A DNA stretch of 64,000 bases from Pseudomonas oryzihabitans NBRC 102199 (GTDB lineage Bacteria; Pseudomonadota; Gammaproteobacteria; Pseudomonadales; Pseudomonadaceae): the NCBI RefSeq assembly GCF_000730625.1, contig NZ_BBIT01000013.1, positions 186,001-250,000 on the forward strand. The letters are read 5' to 3'. The notes beneath the pieces are model-generated. The model saw nothing but the letters and a program-made list of their open reading frames with translations, had not been told where the DNA came from and searched no databases. This document shows, in pieces, positions 59,054 to 64,000 of this stretch; position 1 is the first letter of the stretch; each line of letters starts with the position of its first letter. The position numbers and the translations under genes are program-made.

Positions 59054-59524
59054 ATGAGCGCCGCCCGTCCTCCCGTCCCGCCCTTCACCCTCGAATCCGC
59101 CCGGCAAAAGGTCCGCGCCGCCGAAGACGGCTGGAACAGCCGCGATCCGGCCAAGGTGGCCCTGGCCTATACCGCCGACAGCCGCTGGCGCAATCGCAGC
59201 GATTTTCTCCAGGGTCGCGCCGCCATCGAGGCCTTTCTCACCCGCAAGTGGCAGCGCGAGCACGAGTACCGGCTGATCAAGGAACTCTGGGCCCATGACG
59301 GCGCGCGTATCGCCGTGCGCTTCGCCTACGAATGGCGGGACGAAGACGGCCAGTGGTACCGCGCCTACGGCAACGAGAACTGGCACTTCGACGACCAGGG
59401 CCTGATGGCCGAGCGCCACGCCAGCATCAACGACCTGCCGATCACCGAAGCCGAGCGGCTGTTTCATTGGCCCCAGGGGCGGCGTCCGGATGACCATCCC
59501 GGCCTGAGCGACCTGGGTCTCTAA
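59054..59524 (+). CDS. DUF1348 (NTF2-like, SnoaL-fold) protein
   Basis: A 156-residue protein with an NTF2-like fold: [69 protein letters not shown]. It is cytoplasmic with no signal. The family is annotated DUF1348 and no function is known. It lies 88 bases after luxR and 72 bases before the second LysR gene; whether it shares a transcript with either is unclear. Confidence 0.86.
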   Translation: MSAARPPVPPFTLESARQKVRAAEDGWNSRDPAKVALAYTADSRWRNRSDFLQGRAAIEAFLTRKWQREHEYRLIKELWAHDGARIAVRFAYEWRDEDGQWYRAYGNENWHFDDQGLMAERHASINDLPITEAERLFHWPQGRRPDDHPGLSDLGL

Positions 59525-59555
59525 CCTGAGGCAGGTGGCTACCCCGGGCGCGCCG

Positions 59556-59572
59556 GGTCCTGTACAAGGACC
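59556..59572. repeat. Small inverted repeat before the second LysR gene
   Basis: GGTCCT-GTACA-AGGACC, 25 bases upstream of the LysR start. Possible operator or weak terminator after the DUF1348 gene. Confidence 0.4.
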
Positions 59573-59596
59573 TCTGGCCGCCTGGACCCCAAGACG

Positions 59597-60502
59597 ATGC
59601 ACTACCGCAACCTGCTCCGCCGCCTCGACCTGGTCTCGCTGCAGCTGCTGCTGGCGGTGCACGAGGAGGGCACCCTGACCCGCGCCGCCGAGCGCGAGAT
59701 GATCGCCCTGTCCGCCGCCAGCAAGCGACTGCACGACCTGGAGCGCTCGCTCGACATCGAACTCTTCGAGCGCAACGCCAAGGGCACCACCCTCACCCCG
59801 GTCGGCGAGACGCTGCTGCATTACGCCAAGCGCATCCTCGCCGACGTCGAGCGCATCAGCATCGATGTCGGCGAACACCTGCAGGGCGTGCGCGGCTACG
59901 TGCGAATGATGGCCAACATCTCCGCCATCATCGAATTCCTCCCCGAGGACCTGCAGGCCTTCACCGTCGGCCATCCCCAGGTCAAGGTCAGCCTGGACGA
60001 ACGACCCAGCGCCGGGGTGGTGAAGGGGGTGCTGGAAGGCGCCGCCGACCTGGGCATCTGTTCCTCGGACACCGACACCCGCGGCCTGCTGGCCGTGCCC
60101 TACCGGCAGGACACCCTAGTGGTGGTGATGCGTCCGGATCATCGCCTGGCCGCACGCCCGCGGCTGGCCTTCGCCGAGACCCTGGACGACGACCACGTCG
60201 GCCTGCACGCCGACAGCTTCATCAACCTGCGCACCAAGGCGGCCGCACGCAGTCACGGCAAGGCCCTGCGCCTGCGCATCCATGTGCCCGGCTTCGATGC
60301 CGTGTGCCGCATGGTGCAGGCGGGCTTCGGCCTGGGCGTGCTGCCGCTGCAGGCCTTCGAGCTCATCGGGCGACCGCTCGGACTGATCGCGGCGGCGCTG
60401 GATGACGACTGGTCCCAGCGCAGCCTGGCGCTGGTGGTGCGCGACGTCGAGTCGCTGTCGCCGGTCAGCCGGCTGCTCTACGACCACCTGCTGGACGTGT
60501 GA
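59597..60502 (+). CDS. LysR-family regulator of the CoA-transferase/lyase operon
   Basis: A 301-residue LysR-type factor. The helix-turn-helix covers about residues 8-65 (LQLLLAVHEEGTLTRAAEREMIALSAASKRLHDLE). The effector domain begins near 97 (VRGYVRMMANISAIIEFLPEDLQAF), a form typical of LysR proteins beside CaiB/acyl-CoA genes. It is upstream of and parallel to the operon it most likely controls, separated by 110 bases containing a 25-bp palindrome. The effector is probably the operon's substrate or its CoA ester, by inference. Confidence 0.9.
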   Translation: MHYRNLLRRLDLVSLQLLLAVHEEGTLTRAAEREMIALSAASKRLHDLERSLDIELFERNAKGTTLTPVGETLLHYAKRILADVERISIDVGEHLQGVRGYVRMMANISAIIEFLPEDLQAFTVGHPQVKVSLDERPSAGVVKGVLEGAADLGICSSDTDTRGLLAVPYRQDTLVVVMRPDHRLAARPRLAFAETLDDDHVGLHADSFINLRTKAAARSHGKALRLRIHVPGFDAVCRMVQAGFGLGVLPLQAFELIGRPLGLIAAALDDDWSQRSLALVVRDVESLSPVSRLLYDHLLDV

Positions 60503-60505
60503 ATC

Positions 60506-60530
60506 GGGTCTTCGCGATCTGCGAAGACCC
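60506..60530. promoter_or_regulatory. 25-bp perfect inverted repeat after the LysR gene
   Basis: GGGTCTTCGC / GCGAAGACCC, 10-bp arms with a 5-base spacer, four bases after the LysR stop and 83 bases before the CoA-transferase start. No T-run follows, so an operator is at least as likely as a terminator. Confidence 0.55.
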
Positions 60531-60612
60531 CTTGCCGAAAGACGTTAACCACCGACTGCACTATTGTCCTAGCATCGGCCTCATTCCAATAACAAAGAGA
60601 GGCTAGCCCGCC

Positions 60613-61803
60613 ATGACGGCTCTCACCGGACTCCGTGTCATCGAGATCGGCACGCTCATTGCCGCCCCCTTCGCCGCTCGGCTGATGGCCGAATTCGGCG
60701 CCGAGGTGATCAAGATCGAAGCCCTGGACAAGGGCGATCCCCTGCGCAAGTGGCGCAAGCTGCACGAGGGCACCTCGCTGTGGTGGTACCTGCAGTCGCG
60801 CAACAAGAAGTCCCTCGCCCTGAATCTGCGTTCCGCCGAAGGCGTGGCCCTGGTCAAGCAGCTGGTCGAGGGCGCCGACGTGCTCATCGAGAACCTGCGC
60901 CCGGGCGCCCTGGAAAAGCTCGGCCTCGGCTGGGACGTCCTGCACGCCCTCAATCCCAAGCTCACCCTGGTGCGCATCTCCGGCTACGGCCAGACCGGCC
61001 CCTATCGTGATAGACCCGGCTTCGGTGCCATCGGCGAGGCCATGGGCGGCATCCGCTACACCACCGGTACCCCGGGCGTGCCGCCGGCGCGGGTCGGGGT
61101 CAGCCTCGGCGATTCCCTGGCCTCCATGCACGCGGTGATCGGCGCCCTGATGTCGGTGCTGCGGGTCAAGACCGGCCAGGGCGACGGCCAGGTGGTCGAT
61201 GTCTCCCTGGTCGAGAGCGTGTTCAACGTCATGGAAAGCCTGGTGCCCGAATACTCCATGCTCGGCCATGTGCGCGAGCGCACCGGCGGGGCATTGCCGG
61301 GTATCGCGCCGTCCAACACCTATCCCACCGGCGATGGCGGTTTCGTGGTGATCGCCGGCAACAGCGATCCCATCTATGTCCGGCTGATGCAGGCCATCGG
61401 CCGTCCCGATCTGGCCGAGCGCCCGGACCTTGCGCAGAACGATGGGCGTGCCCGCCACTGCGAGCTGATCGACGAGGCCATCGCCGCCTGGACCGGCAGT
61501 CGCGGCATCGACGAGGTGCTGGAGATCCTCGAAGGCGCCGAGGTCCCGGCCGGCCGCATCTATTCGGCCGCCGACATCGTCGCCGATCCCCATTACCAGG
61601 CGCGGGAGATGCTGCTGGACACCACGCTGCCCGACGGCGCGACCCTGAAGATGCCGGGCATCGTGCCCAAGCTGTCGGCCACTCCGGGCCAGGTCAACTG
61701 GCAGGGTCCGACCCTCGGTCAGCACACCGACGGCCTGCTGGCCGAACTGGGGCTGAGCGAAGCGGACATCCAGCGACTCAGGCAGGGCGGGGTGGTGCAA
61801 TGA
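60613..61803 (+). CDS. CaiB/BaiF (type III) CoA-transferase
   Basis: A 396-residue family III CoA-transferase that moves CoA between carboxylic acids. It begins LRVIEIGTLIAAPFAARLMAEFGAEVIKIE. The catalytic Asp is Asp167 in LGDSLASMHAVIGAL, and the conserved AVEG-like IENLRPGALEKLGLG and RISGYGQTGPY segments are present. Its stop overlaps the lyase start (ATGA), so the two are coupled. Together they could activate a hydroxylated branched dicarboxylate and cleave it. Donor and acceptor acids cannot be read from the sequence. Confidence 0.91.
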   Translation: MTALTGLRVIEIGTLIAAPFAARLMAEFGAEVIKIEALDKGDPLRKWRKLHEGTSLWWYLQSRNKKSLALNLRSAEGVALVKQLVEGADVLIENLRPGALEKLGLGWDVLHALNPKLTLVRISGYGQTGPYRDRPGFGAIGEAMGGIRYTTGTPGVPPARVGVSLGDSLASMHAVIGALMSVLRVKTGQGDGQVVDVSLVESVFNVMESLVPEYSMLGHVRERTGGALPGIAPSNTYPTGDGGFVVIAGNSDPIYVRLMQAIGRPDLAERPDLAQNDGRARHCELIDEAIAAWTGSRGIDEVLEILEGAEVPAGRIYSAADIVADPHYQAREMLLDTTLPDGATLKMPGIVPKLSATPGQVNWQGPTLGQHTDGLLAELGLSEADIQRLRQGGVVQ

Positions 61804-62726
61804 GTACCGAACGCCTGATCGTCCAGGAAGTCGCCCCCCGCGATGGCTTGCAGATCGAGCCGAGCTGGGTGGAAACCACCGACAAGATCGCTCTGATCGA
61901 CGAGCTTTCGGCGCTGGGTTTCTCGCGGATCGAAGCCGGTTCCTTCGTCTCGCCCAAGGCGGTACCCATGCTGCGCGACGGCGAGGCGGTGTTCCAGGGC
62001 ATCGCCCGCCGGCCCGGGGTGACCTACGTCGCCCTGGTGCCCAATCTCAAGGGCGCCCAGCGTGCCCTGGCGGCCGGCGCCGACGAGCTGAACCTGGTGC
62101 TCTCCGCCAGCCAGACCCACAACCGCGCCAACATGCGCATGAGTTGCGAGCAGTCCCTCGCCAGCTTCGCCGAGGTGGTGCAGCTGGCCAAGGGGCAGGC
62201 GGTCTCGCTCAACGGCACGGTGGCTACCACCTTCGGCTGCCCCTTCGAGGGGCGCATCGACGAAGGCTGGGTGTTCGAGCTGGTGCAGCGCTATCTGGCG
62301 CTGGGCATGACCGGCATCACCCTCGCCGACACCACCGGCATGGCCAATCCGCGGCAGGTCGCGCGGATCGTCCGCCAGGTGCTGGAACTGATCCCGGCGT
62401 CCGCCCTGACCCTGCATTTCCACAACACCCGCGGCCTCGGCCTGTGCAACGTGCTGGCGGCTTATGAAGCCGGCGCGCGCCGCTTCGACGCCGCCCTCGG
62501 CGGACTCGGCGGCTGCCCCTTCGCGCCCGGTGCGTCCGGCAACATCTGCACCGAGGACCTGGTGAATCTCTGCGTGGAAACCGGAGTGGAGACCGGAATC
62601 GACCTGGAGCGGCTGATCGCGCTGTCGCGCACCCTGCCGGCGCTGCTCGGCCACGACACCCCCGGTCAGCTGGCCAAGGCCGGTCGCAACTGCGATCTGC
62701 ATCCGCCGCCCGCCGCCACTGGCTGA
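61800..62726 (+). CDS. Hydroxymethylglutaryl-CoA lyase family enzyme
   Basis: A 308-residue DRE-TIM barrel lyase that splits 3-hydroxy-3-methylglutaryl-CoA or a related ester. The catalytic Arg14-Asp15 lie in EVAPRDGLQ, the metal-binding histidines His206 and His208 in LHFHNTRG, and the active-site Cys in GLGGCPFAPGASGN. The metal motif reads HFHNTRG rather than the HxHDTYG of leucine-pathway LiuE/HMGCL. No liu genes are nearby. A citramalyl-CoA-type or dedicated HMG (meglutol) role is therefore possible. Coupled to the CoA-transferase by a 4-base overlap. Confidence 0.88.
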   Translation: MSTERLIVQEVAPRDGLQIEPSWVETTDKIALIDELSALGFSRIEAGSFVSPKAVPMLRDGEAVFQGIARRPGVTYVALVPNLKGAQRALAAGADELNLVLSASQTHNRANMRMSCEQSLASFAEVVQLAKGQAVSLNGTVATTFGCPFEGRIDEGWVFELVQRYLALGMTGITLADTTGMANPRQVARIVRQVLELIPASALTLHFHNTRGLGLCNVLAAYEAGARRFDAALGGLGGCPFAPGASGNICTEDLVNLCVETGVETGIDLERLIALSRTLPALLGHDTPGQLAKAGRNCDLHPPPAATG

Positions 62727-62803
62727 GCCGCCCCCGTTTTCATTCGTTCGCCCTGACTACAACAACAAAGGAGCGCCAGCCTGGCCGCTCCCGGGAGACC
62801 GCT

Positions 62804-64000
62804 ATGTCCTCATCCGCAACCTCCTCCGCCCTGGCGGCCACCGAACAGGCCATCGTCCGCAAGGTCGCCTGGCGGCTCATGCCGCTGATCATGGTCTGCT
62901 ACCTGTTCGCCTTCTTCGACCGCATCAACATCAGCTTCGCCAAGTTCCAGCTGCAGGCGGACCTGTCGCTGAGCAACACCGCCTATGGCCTGGGCGCGGG
63001 ACTCTTCGTGGTGGGCTATGTGCTGTTCGAGGTACCCAGCAACATGATGCTGTACAAGGTCGGCGCCCGGCGCTGGATCGCCCGCATCATGATCTCCTGG
63101 GGCATCGCCACGGCGCTGATGATGTTCGTCACCGCCGAATGGCAGTTCTATGTGCTGCGCTTCCTGATCGGCGCCATGGAAGCCGGCTTCGCGCCGGGCA
63201 TCCTCTACTACCTGACGCTGTGGTTTCCGCAGAGCTATCGCGGCCGCATCACCTCGACGCTGTTTCTCGCCTCGGCCTTTGCCGGACTGATCGGCGCCCC
63301 GGTCTCGGGGGTGATCCTCGGGCAGATGGACGGCCTGCTCGGCATGCGCGGCTGGCACTGGCTGTTCCTGGTCGGTGGCATCCCCTGCGTGCTGCTCGGC
63401 GTGCTGGTGTTGCGCCTGCTGCATGACCGCATCGCCGATGCGCCCTGGCTCAACGCCGACGAGAAGACCTTCCTGGCCAGCCGCATCGCCCGCCATGAAA
63501 ACAACAGCCACGGCTCGCTGCTGGCGGCGATCCGGCTGCCGGGCTTCCTGCTGCTCGCGGTGATCTACTTCCTGATCCAGGTCGCCTCCTATGGCCTCAA
63601 CTTCTGGGCGCCGCAGCTGATCCGCAGCGCCGGTACCGAGAGCCCCACGCTCATCGGCCTGCTGACCGCCGTGCCCTACGTCTTCGGCGCCATCACCATG
63701 GTGGTGGTGGGACGGCTGTCGGACGCCAGCGGCGAGCGGCGCAAGTTCGTCTGCGGCCTGGTGATCGCCGGCGCCCTGGGGTTCTTCAGCGCAGGACTCT
63801 TCGCCGACCACACCCTCTTCCTGATCCTGTCCCTGGCCCTGATGGGCGCCGGCATCATCGCCGCCATCCCGACCTTCTGGTCGCTGCCGCCGAAACTGCT
63901 GGCCGGCGCCGGCGCAGGCGCCGCGGGGGGCATCGCCCTGATCAACACCCTGGGGCAGGTCGGCGGTATCGTCAGTCCGGTGATGGTGGGCTACATCAAG
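62804..64000 (+). CDS. MFS transporter, anion:cation symporter family (partial, 3' end beyond window)
   Basis: The first 399 residues of a roughly 430-residue major facilitator permease. It begins with a cytoplasmic tail, then RLMPLIMVCYLFAFFDRINISFAKF, the first-helix motif of the ACS family that imports organic acids (phthalate, tartrate, galactarate relatives). RFLIGAMEAGFAPGILYYLTLWFP is the family signature. About eleven helices are visible. It lies 77 bases after the lyase with GGGAGA before the ATG at 62804 and probably imports the acid handled by the two upstream enzymes. Confidence 0.92.
   Translation, partial: MSSSATSSALAATEQAIVRKVAWRLMPLIMVCYLFAFFDRINISFAKFQLQADLSLSNTAYGLGAGLFVVGYVLFEVPSNMMLYKVGARRWIARIMISWGIATALMMFVTAEWQFYVLRFLIGAMEAGFAPGILYYLTLWFPQSYRGRITSTLFLASAFAGLIGAPVSGVILGQMDGLLGMRGWHWLFLVGGIPCVLLGVLVLRLLHDRIADAPWLNADEKTFLASRIARHENNSHGSLLAAIRLPGFLLLAVIYFLIQVASYGLNFWAPQLIRSAGTESPTLIGLLTAVPYVFGAITMVVVGRLSDASGERRKFVCGLVIAGALGFFSAGLFADHTLFLILSLALMGAGIIAAIPTFWSLPPKLLAGAGAGAAGGIALINTLGQVGGIVSPVMVGYIK

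Noticed and set aside
59054-64000. Right-hand region considered as a horizontally acquired island
   Set aside because: No integrase, tRNA, flanking repeat or clear change of base composition is visible. An accessory metabolic region is enough to explain it.

Overview
The window is about 64 kb of high-GC gammaproteobacterial chromosome and almost certainly comes from a Pseudomonas. The strongest argument is gene order. The blocks gshB-tonB-algH-ruvX-pyrR-pyrB, pilGHIJK-chpABC, rsmE-bioA-(amine oxidase)-(cytochrome b)-(YceI)-mexAB-oprM, olsBA and glyA-morA all match arrangements known from P. aeruginosa, while several parts (chpD, chpE, mexR) are missing from their usual places. The differences and the catabolic genes at the right end would suit a non-aeruginosa species such as the P. 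oryzihabitans/psychrotolerans group, but the species is an inference. I see no rRNA, tRNA, insertion sequence, prophage or CRISPR array.

Layout. 1-4324 (minus): one long run, gshB, tonB, algH, ruvX, pyrR and a pyrB that runs off the left edge. 4545-17682 (plus): the complete Pil-Chp chemosensory system for type IV pilus twitching and surface sensing (two response regulators, two CheW-like proteins, the PilJ receptor, the PilK methyltransferase, the 2377-residue ChpA kinase and the ChpB methylesterase). 17679-20547 (minus): bioA, rsmE and a HAD phosphatase. 20722-23641 (plus): exported flavin amine oxidase, cytochrome b561-like protein and YceI-like protein. 23869-29838 (plus): a MexAB-OprM/TtgABC-type efflux operon behind a promoter that carries a TtgR-type operator but has no repressor gene beside it. 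29957-45000: a housekeeping mosaic (YajG lipoprotein, acyltransferase, small CPXCG and DUF2007 proteins, a divergent SRAP protein, a chemoreceptor, an M48 metalloprotease lipoprotein, rsmC, a 2-hydroxyacid dehydrogenase, acpH, olsBA, slyD, cysZ, trxB, glyA). Four of its tail-to-tail gaps contain the same short GC-rich palindrome. 45072-51141: morA (dual GGDEF/EAL) diverging from ettA. 51255-53765: modABC molybdate importer. 53757-58965: two regulator-linked accessory units, LysR with an EamA exporter, and a LuxR-type solo regulator diverging from an APC permease and an acetamidase/formamidase. 59054-64000: a DUF1348 protein, then a LysR gene followed by a CoA-transferase, an HMG-CoA-lyase-like enzyme and an MFS transporter cut by the right edge, which looks like a complete acid uptake, CoA activation and cleavage route.

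How the genes work together. Much of the window concerns surface life and envelope: Pil-Chp, TonB (its P. aeruginosa counterpart TonB3 is linked to twitching), MorA, ornithine lipids, RND efflux and lipoproteins. I found no clearly new multi-gene defence or mobile system. The points most worth a second look are the orphan TtgR-type operator, the SRAP protein lacking its catalytic cysteine, the 14-copy hexanucleotide repeat inside chpA, the palindromes confined to convergent gaps, the LuxR solo next to an amide/amine unit, and the CoA-transferase/lyase cluster. Protein family calls come from reading motifs and from memory of family members; no database search was run.
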